The notes under the pieces: model-generated
Database searches by the model: none
What the model was told of the DNA's origin: nothing
What the model saw: the letters and a program-made list of their open reading frames with translations, nothing else
Shown: positions 31,576 through 41,596 of the stretch, one piece after another
Numbering within the stretch: position 1 is the first letter of the stretch
How the letters are laid out: the number at the start of each line of letters is the position of its first letter
Position numbers and translations under genes: made by a program
Assembly (NCBI GenBank): GCA_963575745.1
Contig: CAUYUJ010005047.1
Coordinates: 1-64,000 of the forward strand
DNA: 64,000 nucleotides
Reading direction: 5' to 3'
Source: Prorocentrum cordatum
Lineage: Eukaryota > Sar > Dinophyceae > Prorocentrales > Prorocentraceae

Positions 31576-32946
31576 GTGCCAGCGGGGCACGGTGGCGGGT
31601 ACACGGCGCGCACGGCTCGCCGTTCTCGCGCGCCCGGAGTTCAAGTGCCAGAACCTGCCTCCAGTGTTCGCGATGCTCGCGTGGAGAGTGCGCCTGGCCC
31701 TGGCACGCCCAACAAGTATGCGCTGGTCATAAGCGCAACGGGGATGGACAGTCACTATGGCAGCGGGGTGCGCCAAATGGCCTTCGCACTGGATCTGAAG
31801 GGCTGCGGTTTTGGCGTGGACACACTGACAGAGAAGCCCGCTGATGCTATTGACTGGCGCTCCAGCCCAGCCCTCGGGCTTATCTCGGGCTCCACGAATT
31901 TCAATGTAGGACTCGGCGGGAAGAGGTCTGGGATGAATGCGTCCCGCGTCAGAAAGCTGATGCATCGATACGACCATGTCTACCTCTTCGGGTGGGCGTG
32001 GGAGGTGGAGTATGCCAACACGCTCGAGACGGCACTCCAGGCCCTGGAGTCGGATCCGAGTTTGCGCAGCAGAGTCACCCTCGTGATGGACGACAACCCG
32101 TACCATCGCTGCTACGGTCAGCACGAGCTGGATTTTTGCCGCAGCAGGGCGCCGACGTTGCTCCGCCGCTGGCTCAGCGTCAGCTCCCGGGCGATGGCAA
32201 TCTCGCAGCGCGACGCAGACGAGCTCAACCGCTTGAAGGCCCGCGATGGGCTCTCGGGGCCAGACTTCGAGGCGTGGCCCTTGCACCTGGAGCAGATGGG
32301 CAAGCTGTTCAGCCGCAGCCCTCGCACGGAGTCCGAGGCGGAGAATTCTGCGACGTATTTGACGATGGTCGGCAACGATCACGCCGAGAACCGGAGGTTC
32401 GTTTCCGAGTTGGTGACGGGAGGCCATTTGGATGATATTTGCAACAGCACCGGAGCGATACTCGCCCGTGGTTCGACATACAAGTTCTTTCAAATCTATT
32501 TCGTCGGCACAATCGCGAGGTTCTTGCAGGGTGCATTCCCTGATGAGGTGGCCCAGCTCAAGCAGTCCTGCGTGAGACTGCGATACGAGGTCTCGATGGA
32601 GCATCTGGAGGAGAGAATCCTCCCGAATACCGTCGCGATCCTGAACCCGTTCCTTGAGACCGTCGAGAGCGGAATCAGCGTGAAGACGTTCGAGGCCGTC
32701 GCCATGGGCATGCCCATCGTGACGTCGATTGCCGGCTTCCGTGGGCTCGAAGCGTGTGGCGCGCGCCTCGACCAGGCTGGCCTGCTAGCCGCGGGCACCG
32801 CCGCGGGCTTCGTCGACCTCATCAAGAACCAGCTGGCCAACCCGGAGACGTCCTCCCGGTTCGTGTCCACGCAGCGGGACATCATGCGGACCTGCGTGGC
32901 CGAGCAGCAGCGGTCGGAGGCGGGCCTGTGCAGCAGGGCGGCGTGA
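31576..32946 (+). CDS. GT-B fold glycosyltransferase (GT4/Glyco_trans_1_4-like), 5' end uncertain
   Basis: A nucleotide-sugar-dependent glycosyltransferase by its C-terminal half: at about residue 356 (counting from 31576) it has NPFLETVESG followed by VKTFEAVAMGMPIVTS and GFRGLE. This is the classic donor-binding segment of GT-B enzymes, with the conserved Glu and small-residue MG. The N-terminal half starts KYALVISATGMDSHYGSGVR, a typical first Rossmann strand and loop. No signal peptide or membrane segment is seen. The frame is open from 31504 but has no ATG before 31744 (31576 is GTG), so the true start is probably in an upstream exon, or the exon begins at an AG near 31549-31590. About 400 residues fit the family. 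The stop is at 32944-32946. The acceptor is unknown. Bacterial-type similarity suggests old transfer, but this is inference. The antisense frame is a shadow. Confidence 0.8.
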   Translation: MPAGHGGGYTARTARRSRAPGVQVPEPASSVRDARVESAPGPGTPNKYALVISATGMDSHYGSGVRQMAFALDLKGCGFGVDTLTEKPADAIDWRSSPALGLISGSTNFNVGLGGKRSGMNASRVRKLMHRYDHVYLFGWAWEVEYANTLETALQALESDPSLRSRVTLVMDDNPYHRCYGQHELDFCRSRAPTLLRRWLSVSSRAMAISQRDADELNRLKARDGLSGPDFEAWPLHLEQMGKLFSRSPRTESEAENSATYLTMVGNDHAENRRFVSELVTGGHLDDICNSTGAILARGSTYKFFQIYFVGTIARFLQGAFPDEVAQLKQSCVRLRYEVSMEHLEERILPNTVAILNPFLETVESGISVKTFEAVAMGMPIVTSIAGFRGLEACGARLDQAGLLAAGTAAGFVDLIKNQLANPETSSRFVSTQRDIMRTCVAEQQRSEAGLCSRAA

Positions 32947-33130
32947 GGCCGCTTTGGGCTGCCGTGGGGCGGCGCCCTGCACGGGCGCAGCCGCCCCCGC
33001 CCCCCCCCCCGCGCGCACCGCGGGGGGTCCTGCTCGGGGCGCGAGGCGCGCGCCCCTTGGCGCGGGGCTCGGTCCTGCGCCCCTGCCGCCGCGCCGTCGC
33101 AGGTTCGATCGGGGTGCCTGGAGGCGGGCA
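32947..33130. other. GC-rich downstream region of the glycosyltransferase
   Basis: Very GC-rich, likely 3' UTR or intergenic. No dinoflagellate polyadenylation signal can be assigned. Confidence 0.4.
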
Positions 33131-33475
33131 CCCACGCCAGCAGCGGCGGTGTGCTTCCACCGAGGGAGGAGGGTCCCGACCTTGGTGACGGTGGCAATGC
33201 TCGGGCTTCCGGGGTGGCCGCAGGAGGGGAAGAAACACACAGACACAATTCATCGTCGATCCCAGGAAAATATGGGAAAATATGGGAAGTGGTGGGGAAG
33301 ACAAAAACTCAGAAAATATGAGAAAATATGGGGAATATTTTTATTTGTGTGTATTTATTTGTGTGTTTGTGGCCCCCTTCAGAGATTACCACCAGCACCA
33401 ACATGCAGGATCAGCTTCCTCCCGTGGAGGCAGCCCCGGGTGTGGGTGCTGGTGCCCGTTTCCACGCGTCCAAGG
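33131..33475. repeat. AT-richer dispersed repeat, copy 4, inside a larger inverted repeat
   Basis: The family block is 33221-33380 (AAACACACAGACACAATTCA … GAAAATATGGGGAATATTTT … TTTGTGTG). It is bracketed by imperfect inverted arms: 33131-33205 (reverse complement) and 33405-33470 share CTTCCTCCC…GTGGA…GC…GGGTG…TGG(T/C)G. One arm is also found alone at 52325-52415. Confidence 0.6.
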
Positions 33476-34309
33476 TTCGGTGCCGTCGCCACGGGTCCAG
33501 AAGGCACTGCCACCAAGCAGGGGCGCCCGGTCTCGTCTCAGAGGCGTTGGCGTTCCAGGACCCTGGCGGTTGCCTGCTTTCGGAACGTGTTCCCTACGCG
33601 GCTGGCAGTTATACATTTTGTTGTGCTAATTCGCCCTTTTGGTCAAGACGTCAGGCCCTTCATGCTAGCGGCAAGTAGGCTACAGCCGAGTGCGAGTGGA
33701 GCAGGTGTTCTTTCAATTCGACGACGGGTGTCTCTTCTATCTATACCTTAGAGGCTTACGCCATTCCGCAGACCATCGATGTGGACAGGGCAAGTGTAAC
33801 CTGGGCTGCACGGGTTGTACAAGTACGGTAGCGCACAAGAGAGCGACAAAGGCCAAAGTAATGCCTAGAAAGGGGCATGGAGCAAGGAGGAGGTGTGGGA
33901 ATGATGTTGGGAAGCCATTGCGACCGTCCTCCAGGTGCGGGGCTCTCTGTGGTGACCTTGCGGGTCGTATGTTAGGGTACTTTGGGGTATGTTGGGCATT
34001 GCTTGGAGTTCCAAGAGACAGGTCAATTATGCGCAAGCAAACGGAAGACATGGGGAGATGAGGATGTAGTGATGGTAGTGAGGTAAGGACGTTGAGAGCA
34101 TGAGCCTCGAGTAGCAAGCCTTGTTGCTCCACTATAGGCATTACACACGGCATGAGAGAGCAATGAGTGAGCTCGCGCAGCGGACACGCAAATCTCCCCA
34201 TCAGTGAGTGTTGGAGGTTTGGCCTGCTCACGCTCCACACGCGTGTGACCGAATGTGCGACACTGCATTATTGTCCTCGCGAGCCTTTGTGTAAGTAAGT
34301 GCTTTGGGA
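33476..34309. other. Gene-free stretch
   Basis: Unique, moderate GC. No exon or repeat is supported. Confidence 0.35.
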
Positions 34310-34700
34310 GGCCTCTCGGGTCATGTTAGCGTCCCTTCCTGGTGTGTTGGGACCCATTGTGGGGCCGTCAAGGAGGTCAGCTGGGAGTCTCTGGGGCCAT
34401 GTGCCATGTGGGGCCATCTTTGGGCCATTTGGGGCTGCCTCGTGACCTTCAGAGGGTTCCTGGACGCTTTCGGAGTCGTCTTGACTCCAGCGTACCGCAG
34501 TTTTTGATGGTTTTGGGTGTCAGGGCTCAGGGTCCATGTTCGATATTCTTGGATTCTCTCAGGGCCTCCTGAGTTGCTTCGCGCGGCGTCTTGGTCGTCT
34601 TGAGCCCCTTTTGGAGTTGTCGTGGATGGCATCGTGGAGGCGTCGCGGGGCAGATCGGGAGGCTCTGGGGGCCCGGAAGGTGCGCCGATGAGCTCTTGGG
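34310..34700. repeat. CTTGGGG-type repeat fragment
   Basis: Diverged units (GGGGCCATCTTTGGGCC, GCGTCTTGGTCGTCTTGAG) without the conserved cores. Confidence 0.55.
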
Positions 34701-34756
34701 AAGATCTTTCCTTCAAGCGGACGAGATTCTGGAGCGCGAGAAGGGGGAAAGTCAGG

Positions 34757-35150
34757 CGATCGCAAACATGGATTCAGGGGGCGTGGATTAGCGACGGGCC
34801 CCGCTTCCATGGGACATCGCGCATTTCGGCCGCCGAGCGAGTCGGCACCGGCCTCATTTTGGGGGGGGGCACCTGCCTCTCGGGCCGGACGAAAGGGGGG
34901 GATTGGGAAAGGGGGGGTTACGAAATCTGCTGCATGCAGCTGGTTTCGGCCCCGCCGCCGGGCCCATTCCTCGATACATGGGCGCCTCCCTGCGCCAGGA
35001 GGCGCCGGGAGAATCAGCTACGGGAGCTGATTCTCAACCCCCCCTTTGGTATCCCCCCCTTTCGCCCAGCCCGAGCCTCGATCCATGGACTTGGGGTCCG
35101 CGCGCCAAATCCATGGATCGCTAATCCATGTTTGCGCGCCCCCGAGAAAA
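34757..35150. mobile_element. Multi-hairpin inverted-repeat element
   Basis: Nested inverted repeats: outer GCAAACATGGATT (34767) against AATCCATGTTTGCG (35122); middle CGAAAGGGGGGGATTGGGAAAG (34889) against CTTTGGTATCCCCCCCTTTCG (35045); inner hairpins GGCGCCTCC/GGAGGCGCC and GAATCAGCT/AGCTGATTC. About 390 bp. It could fold into one long cruciform. No ORF. Confidence 0.65.
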
Positions 35151-36130
35151 GAGGAGGGGGCAGCCAGGCATCTCCCACGACTTCTCGGCCTCGCAGAGCT
35201 CGAATTCGGCTGTTTCTCGCGGGTGAAGTGGGTCTGACTACCTTCTATGAACCGGGCGGTTGTCCTTGCCGCTTTGCGGGGCTATTGCGCCGCAGGCGTC
35301 GTACAAACAATCATCACTATCACCATACTCGTATATTGCTTCCGTCTAGACATCTGCCTCACAACGGGCACACTGTCGTCTACAGGCATCGAGCTAGCGT
35401 GCTGCATGGGCTGCAGCTTTACAGGCCATGCGTGTCCTTCTTTCTGGCTGCGCTTTTTTGCGCTCCGCTCGGCAACGCCATGGGGACCTGACGACGATCT
35501 TTCCCCTTCCCCCTCTCTTCTCCTCCCTACTTGTTCTCCCGCCTCATGTCTCCCCTTTCTCCTGCCCCTCCCTTCCCCTCCCCTCCCCTCCTCTCCCCCC
35601 TTCCTTTTTCTGTTATCTCTCTATATATATGTATAAATATATATATATATATATATATATAGATTCGACCTCAGGGGGCGCAAAGACGAGTGCGCAATGC
35701 GCCTTCACGTCGCCAAGCGTGGAGTCACCCGATCCAGGCGTTTCTGTGCCTCCGCGTTGGTTGCTCGTCTTCATCTGCCTTCTCATCCTCTCTTCGGGCT
35801 ACTCCTCGTTGTCCTCCTTTCTCTGTCCTACTTCCCCTATCCTCGTCCTGTTCCGTTCCTTCTGCTACTCTGATCGTCGTTCACCTCGTCCTCTTCCCTC
35901 TTTCTCGTCCTCGTCCTCGTTCTATGGCGGCGCTCCTCCAGGAGACCCTGCCCGCCAAAAGAGATCGCCCAGACTAGCGCAATCTGGAGACCCAGTGCGT
36001 GCACGCGGCGAGGCGTCATTTGTGCGCACGTGTGCTGAATTCTTGAACAGCAGTTGCAGAACATCCCCCCAACCAATTTCACTTGGCGAAGAACCCAACC
36101 ATATGCAGTTGCGTTGTCCTGGGTGGGGGG
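35151..36130. other. Gene-free stretch with CT-rich and TA-rich runs
   Basis: 35505-35610 is CT-rich and 35623-35662 is (TA)n. It resembles intron sequence elsewhere in the window. No exon is supported. Confidence 0.35.
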
Positions 36131-36355
36131 GCCGCGTGCGGACTCCGCCACAGGGACCTTCGGTGGAGCTCTCTCTGGGGCCACGAAGCGCTGTACTGGG
36201 CGGCGGGAGGGGGGGCCGCATGCGGACTGCGCCACTGGGACCTTCGGTGAATCTCCCTCTGGGGCCACGAAGCGCTGTATTGGGTGGGGGAACCGCATGC
36301 GGACTGCGCCACTGGGGCCTTTGGTGGAGCTCCCGATGGGGCCACGAAACGTGTG
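36131..36355 (+). repeat. ~80-bp tandem repeat, three units
   Basis: Three units of GCGGACT(C/G)CGCCAC(A/T)GGGACC followed by TCGGTGGAGCTCTC and TGGGGCCACGAAGCGCTGTA. The third unit is more diverged. Confidence 0.85.
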
Positions 36356-36593
36356 GTGTGTGTGTGTGTGCCAAAGTAAGGGGCGGTGACGGGAAGAGGG
36401 AGGAGGGGGAGGAGGAAGGAAAGGGGGGACGCGGGGCGGTGTCTCTTCCAAACGAGGACCCAACGTCACAGGATGGTGGGGACATATTTGACTCGCCCCA
36501 ATCCGAGGCCCCCGGACCTCCGGGACTCCCCCGCAGAAGGTCCCGGGCCCCCCCCCCAGGGTTTCTGAGCCTCCGGGATGTCCCTGCCAGGTC

Positions 36594-36636
36594 TAGGCAA
36601 TGGGCCCCATCGCATGCCCAGAACTGATTTGACTTA
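36594..36636 (+). repeat. Left 43-bp direct repeat flanking MITE A2
   Basis: Begins TAGGCAATGGGCCCCATCGC and ends GACTTA. Repeated at 36814-36856 with one mismatch. Confidence 0.92.
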
Positions 36637-36813
36637 CAGTCGGGAACCCTGAAGAAGGAACCCTTTTGGTTGGGGAGGGGCTCCGCGTTCCTGAAGTGTT
36701 TCACAGCTTGCCTCAGGTTTTCCTTATGTTTTCGATCGGAAATCGAAGTTTAACTTATGGAAAAAAGGGGCCTCGTTCCTTATTTAGGGTTCCTTAGGTC
36801 AACGCCCCGACTG
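36637..36813 (+). mobile_element. Tc1/mariner-like MITE A, copy 2
   Basis: 177 bp, CAGTCGGGAA…GCCCCGACTG, TA on both sides. Internal sequence is nearly that of copy 1. Exactly bounded by 43-bp direct repeats that themselves start and end with TA. Confidence 0.87.
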
Positions 36814-36856
36814 TAGGCAATGGGCCCCATCGCATGCCCAGAACTTATTTGACTTA
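36814..36856 (+). repeat. Right 43-bp direct repeat flanking MITE A2
   Basis: 42 of 43 identical to 36594-36636. Confidence 0.92.
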
Positions 36857-36879
36857 TTCAAGTCGGGGTACGGCGCACT

Positions 36880-37200
36880 ATTATACATCATCTTGCACCG
36901 AAGCGCGACCCAAGCTGCCCCAATCCAGCCTGGTCTCCCCCAGCACGACCTGACGTACTGCTGGTGGCTCCACTGCTCCTGGATGTGTCCGTCGGCTGCC
37001 TCGAGCGCCGCCCTGCGCACCTGCAGGCGCCCCCGCGGCAGCCCTGCCCTGCCCGGCGCCGCAGCCCAGCTCGCCAGGCTGCTCGGCGCCGCGCTCACCC
37101 ATCGCGCTCGCGCCGCGCCTCCATCAGCGCCGCGGCCTCCCCGCCGAGGGGCGACCTGCGGGACCCAGAGGTATACACCACCACCACCTCCTTCATCCCC
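36880..37200 (-). other. GC-rich stretch with possible minus-strand exon
   Basis: On the minus strand about 36950-37060 reads ALEAADGHIQEQWSHQQYVR, which has exon-like composition. Neither splice site nor neighbouring exon can be fixed, so it is not called as a gene. Confidence 0.25.
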
Positions 37201-37249
37201 GCCCTCTCAGGAGAGGGAGATGAGGGTGGAGGATGCGGGCAAGGTTTGT

Positions 37250-37425
37250 ATCCATATCCAGTGCGTCTTGGATTTTTTGGGAAGGAGCGTCACAAGGCCG
37301 AGCCGCACTGGAGATGGATAAAAATCGAGCCTCCAGGGGGCAAATTTGTCCACATCCAGCGCGCTCCTCTGGTTTCTGGGGAGGGGAACCCGAAACTCCA
37401 CATTGCAGTGGACATGGACAGAAGT
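37250..37425. repeat. Pair of imperfect hairpin repeats, second locus
   Basis: TATCCATATCCAGTGCGTC…GCCGCACTGGAGATGGATA, then TGTCCACATCCAGCGCG…CAGTGGACATGGACA. Same two-hairpin order and ~95-bp spacing as 7405-7585. Confidence 0.7.
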
Positions 37426-37743
37426 ATTGCCCGCAGATTAGGAGGAGACGAAGGAGGAAGAGGAGGAGGAGGAGGACGAGGAGGAGGAGGAGGAGGAAAA
37501 GAAGGAGGAGGAGGAGGAGGAGGAGGAGGAGGAGGAGGAGGAGGAGGAGGAGGAGGAGTTGGAGGAGGATGAGGAGGAGGAAGGAGGAGGGATCGACGCG
37601 GTGGTGGTGTGCACTCCTGGGGCCCCGCCGGCCCCGCGCGCGGAGAGGCAGAGGCGGCCGCCCTCGCCCCGCCGCCGCGGGCGAGGGGCAGCAAGCGCGC
37701 AGACGGCCGCCCGCGGCCTGCCGGTCAGCCGCCCAACGGCTCA
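37426..37743. repeat. GGA array and GC-rich spacer
   Basis: (GGA)n from 37441 to 37590, then GC-rich sequence without supported coding. Confidence 0.85.
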
Positions 37744-38219
37744 AGTCGGGCGGGTGTGAAGGGGGGGGGCTTACATGGTGGGTGTGGGAGAGGGGACCCC
37801 ACCACCCCTGGGGGTTGGGGCCTCTTTCTCACCACCCACCAAACCACCCCAACCCAACCCGAAGGCTCAGATTTACCCTCGATTTACCCTCTGCTCAAGT
37901 CGGGCGGGTGTGAGGGGGGGACTTACATGGTTCGGGGGAGCGTAAGACCCGGGTTTGCCAGGACTCGGGTTCGCCATCATTTTTTGACGACCGCGACTCG
38001 GATTTTGACGAGGAGGAGTGTCGTGGGATGTCTGCAGCGGGAGGCTTCGTCAAAATGCAGGCTCGGCCTCGTCATTTTTTTGACCACCTCGTCGGGAATT
38101 TCCGAGTCCCCTGTACCCGGGTCTTACGCCCCCTTGAATGGTGGGTGTGGGAGAGGGGACCCCCAGGGGCCTCTTTCTACGCCCCCCATGTAGGTCCCCC
38201 CCTCAACACCCGCCCGACC
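37744..38219. mobile_element. Nested inverted-repeat element with MITE B fragment inside
   Basis: The word GTCGGGCGGGTGTGAGGGGGG(G)ACTTACATGG appears at 37744 and 37903 and, inverted, ends at 38219. Inside it, an inner inverted pair CGTAAGACCCGGGT (37941) / ACCCGGGTCTTACG (38114) bounds about 190 bp. A left-end fragment of MITE B (ACCACCCACCAAACCACCCC) lies at 37829-37890. At least two insertion events are layered. Confidence 0.65.
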
Positions 38220-39995
38220 GAGGGTCGCCGAGCGCGCTCCACGATCCGCAAAGTGCCTGCTCGCAAACGTCGAAAAGCCAATGTAGTGCCTCGATGCGGT
38301 GGAACCTCTCAGCCAGCTTGCAATGGATCCAGGCCGCTTGCGAGTCGCCAATTTGCGAGTCGCGGAACTTGCTTGTCTGAAGGGGGCGCGGCTGGGCGCG
38401 CCGTCTGGGCGGCCACGCCGACCGAGGTGCTGCTCGCCCTGGCGCCGGTGGCCCAGGCGCCTTGGCGCGCCGCGGTGAGCGCTGCCGCCGCGCAGGGGCA
38501 GCGGCAGTCTTGCTCCGCCGCGGCCGCCGCGTTCCCGTCGCGCCAGGCCCGGCCCCGCCTTGCGGCCTGTCGCGTCGGGGGTCAATGCAAGCGGGGGTCC
38601 GCCAGAGCGCCGGATCTTGCAAAGCCGAGCTGACCTGGGTCTGGGTTGTCCCGGGTCGGTGCATCCCCGATCGCGGTGCGCACCACCGGGTCCTGCTAGG
38701 CCACGTTCAGGTTCGCCGCCTCCAGGCTGGCCTTCGGGTGGGTGCTCGGCGTCCGCTTCCCAATTGCGCGAACCGATCGTGCTCCATGAACCAGCTATCG
38801 CGCGAACCAATCGCGAATGGCGTTGTGGCGCGCCATCGTGCCAACGCCCGCGTGGCCGTCGTGCTTCTCCCCCATGCCCCAGTCCCCTCTCGCATGCTTC
38901 CTCACCCTGCTCTTGCCCCTCCCCCCTCTTCGTCTTCCCCTCCTCACTGTCCTTCGTCACTTTTCATCCTCTTGACGATGGTTTGGAGCGTCATGGTGAT
39001 GATCTTCGTGCTGAAGGCTCTGCTGCCACAGCTCGCCATGGTGCAGTTCATCGCCATGACGGGCGCCCTGTTGTTCGTGCAAAGAGCTGGTCAGATCAGG
39101 AACAGCACACTCAACCCGCATAGTAAGGATGAGCAATGTTCTAAGGTTGCCCGTGCATCCCTCCTCGTCCGCCCATCCTTTGCCGCTTTTCCCTGGCCGC
39201 GCCCCAGTCGAACCACGTCACCACGGCCATCCAAGGCCCTTTTTATCCTTACCGCGCATCCTTACTATACGGGTTGACTGTGGCAACGACCCGGGTGCTC
39301 AAGGACTGGATGCGTGGTTGAGTGGCCGCCTCCGGTGGTCCAGAAGCATGCCACGCTTGCGAGAGGGCGCGCCGCTCTCAGTGTGCGTTGAGCGGTGTGC
39401 GGTGCGCCGTCTGCCGCCCAGCGCGGGCCCGCGCCGCGGCTTGTGTTCCACGTCGTATCGTCGCCGTCTCGTCGCCGTGTCGCCTATGTTTTTGGCGGCT
39501 GAGCATACTCGTCGGTCGTCGAAAGTAGGTCTATCATGACCCCAATCTACTTTAGGTGCCTTCCTTTTTCAAGAGTTGTCATGCTTTTGCTATGTGTTGT
39601 GATTCTCTGGGAGGGCCCGGCACCACTCTACTTGACCCGCCTTCCTACTTCCTGTTTTTACCTGCTTATCTCGATCGACGTGTGCTTGCAGTGCAGCGGC
39701 AACGCCGGGACCGTTCCCAGGACATTTCATGGCTTGCGATTATGTTCCCGTCGGCATCTTCGTTTCCGTGCCGTGCCCTCCTGCCGCGAAGTCCCAAACA
39801 AGTGCCTTTTTCAGCGAGGGGGGGGTCCCCTCGTTGCGTGATATCTGGCCCCGAGCCAGACCTCCAGGTCGGTCTTGGAGGTCGCGCGCGGCGATCGCGG
39901 CGGCCCCCAAAAGTCGGGACGAAGTCCCTGCCAGGGAGCGGCGTGGCCCTTCCTGGCCACACCACCCCGCTCTGCGATGTGGACGCAGCTCCTCG
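38220..39995. other. Mostly gene-free, one hydrophobic open stretch
   Basis: 38560-38690 contains a copy of the TGCAGG-type repeat family. At 38980-39122 plus, an open stretch reads VWSVMVMIFVLKALLPQLAM and on into RAGQIRNSTLN, like a membrane segment plus a loop. It could be an exon, but the other plus frame is equally open there. Nothing else is recognised. Confidence 0.3.
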
Positions 39996-40007
39996 TCAGT
40001 GTACGTC

Positions 40008-40234
40008 AGAGCCCCGAATCATCAGGGGTAACTCGGGTCAGGGCTAACTCGGGTTCGTTTGTCGGGATTCCGAACCCGACTTACCCCGGACCCGAGTTAC
40101 CCCGGATAACTCGGGCGCCCAGAGCCCCGAATCATCAGGGGTAACTCGGGTCAGGGCTAACTCGGGTTCGTTTTTCGGGATTCCGAACCGGAGTTACCCC
40201 GGACCCGAGTTACCCCGGATAACTCGGGCGCCCA
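40008..40234 (+). repeat. 113-bp unit tandemly duplicated, each internally palindromic
   Basis: Two head-to-tail units starting AGAGCCCCGAATCATCAGGG, nearly identical. Each contains GGTAACTCGGGT and its inverse ACCCGAGTTACC, so a hairpin of most of the unit is possible. Confidence 0.85.
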
Positions 40235-40240
40235 AGTACG

Positions 40241-40413
40241 GTCAAAAACCCTGATAAGGGCGCGCGATTTTGCTCAGGGTACCCTTGCGTCCGTGCTCTT
40301 GCTCGCTCTTGCTTGCGTCCTGGAGGTTTTCGTCGTCCGGCGCCCCAGAAATCCCAGCTTCGGCTTCCAAGGGTCTTGCGTCCTTGCCGCGCGTCCTCAT
40401 CAGGGTTTTTGAC
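40241..40413. mobile_element. MITE D
   Basis: 173 bp with perfect 15-bp inverted ends GTCAAAAACCCTGAT / ATCAGGGTTTTTGAC. It directly abuts the 113-bp tandem duplication. Internal GCTCTTGCTCGCTCTTGC repeats. No ORF. Single copy seen. Confidence 0.75.
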
Positions 40414-40444
40414 TGCACGTCCAACATGGGCAGCCCTGTGTCTC

Positions 40445-40612
40445 ACCACCCACCAAACCACCCCAACCCAACCCGAAGACTTCAATTTGCCCTCCATTTC
40501 CAGTGGGGGGGGGTCGGGAAACGTCGAAAAAACACATGTGGAACCCTTACCCCCCCCAACCCGAAATTCGGGTCTTCGGGTTGGGTTGGGGTGGTCTGGT
40601 AGGTAGTCAGTG
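40445..40612 (+). mobile_element. MITE B, copy 4 (complete)
   Basis: Left CACCACCCACCAAACCACCC through CCCAACCCGAAGAC, right GTCTTCGGGTTGGGTTGGGG through GGTCTGGTAGGTAGTCA. The ~36-bp inverted ends have about four mismatches, with a second short palindrome CCCGAAATTCGGG near the right end. Confidence 0.85.
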
Positions 40613-40731
40613 TCCTCGGCCAGGGGGCGCGGCTTCGAACGTGCGGTGCTTGCCTCCGCGCCGCGCGCACGCGTCTCACACAGGTGTGCACGAGCTTCGC
40701 GGGTGGAGCGCGTGCACTTTTTGTCAGAAGG

Positions 40732-40921
40732 CATGCTCGCCCCATAGCGCCGCGCACACATGCTCCCCTCCTCCTCCTCCTCCTTCTCCTCCTCCTCCTC
40801 CTCCTCCTCCTCTTTCTCCTCTTCCTCTTCCTCCTCCTCCTCCTCCTCCTCTTCCTCTTCCTCCTCCTCCTCCTCTTCCTCCTCCTCCTTCCGCCCCATG
40901 CTCGCCCCATAGCGCCGCGCG
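40732..40921 (+). repeat. TCC array bracketed by 28-bp direct repeats
   Basis: CATGCTCGCCCCATAGCGCC plus GCGC(A/G)CAC occurs at 40732-40759 and again at 40894-40921 (27 of 28). Between them lies an interrupted (TCC)n/(TTCCTC)n array. Confidence 0.85.
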
Positions 40922-41086
40922 CACTCGTCTCGAGAGTTCAAAAAGCAGATCCACCGATTATCATGGTTAACGTCCCGGACATGCGCAAAAGGTCGGGTGC
41001 GCACGTGGGCTGGATTCGACGTGCGCCGTTTGGCCACGACGTCGTCGTCGTCGCCGTCGTTTTCGTCGTCGTCGTCGCCGTCGTTT

Positions 41087-41126
<40 letters not shown>

Positions 41127-41202
41127 TCTCGTCGTCGTCGTCGTCGTCGTCCTCGTCGCCGTCGCCGTCGTTTTCGTCGTCGTCGTCGTTCTCGTCGTCG
41201 CC

Positions 41203-41257
<55 letters not shown>

Positions 41258-41596
41258 CCCTCCGGGCGCGGCCGCCGCCCCCCCGGCGCGCCCAGCTGCT
41301 GCAGCTGCCGCCCCTCCTGGCGCAGCTCTCCGGCGGCCAGCGGGCGCCCCTCGCCCCGCGCGCGTTGCGCCCCCTCCCTGGGAGGCGGGGCCGCGGCGGG
41401 AGGGGGGGAAACCAGAGCGTGAATTACCTACCCCGCTTTCGCTTCCAGGCAAGACCAAGTCATACCATACGCCTCCTCGTCAAGCGGCCTGACCAGTACA
41501 TGCCGTAGTTTGGCCTCGCTTGGTATCTCTTGGAAGCGAGGGTGGTCAAAAGCGAGGTAGGTTTGTTTGCCCCCTAGGAAACCGGTGGCGCGGGAG
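40922..41596. repeat. (CGT)n trinucleotide array and spacer
   Basis: 41038-41258 is (CGT)n with TTC and CGC interruptions. The remainder is GC-rich, no gene. Confidence 0.85.

Noticed and set aside
31561-32604. 347-codon minus-strand ORF opposite the glycosyltransferase
   Set aside because: Antisense shadow; its peptide has no recognisable motif while the plus strand has a clear GT-B signature.
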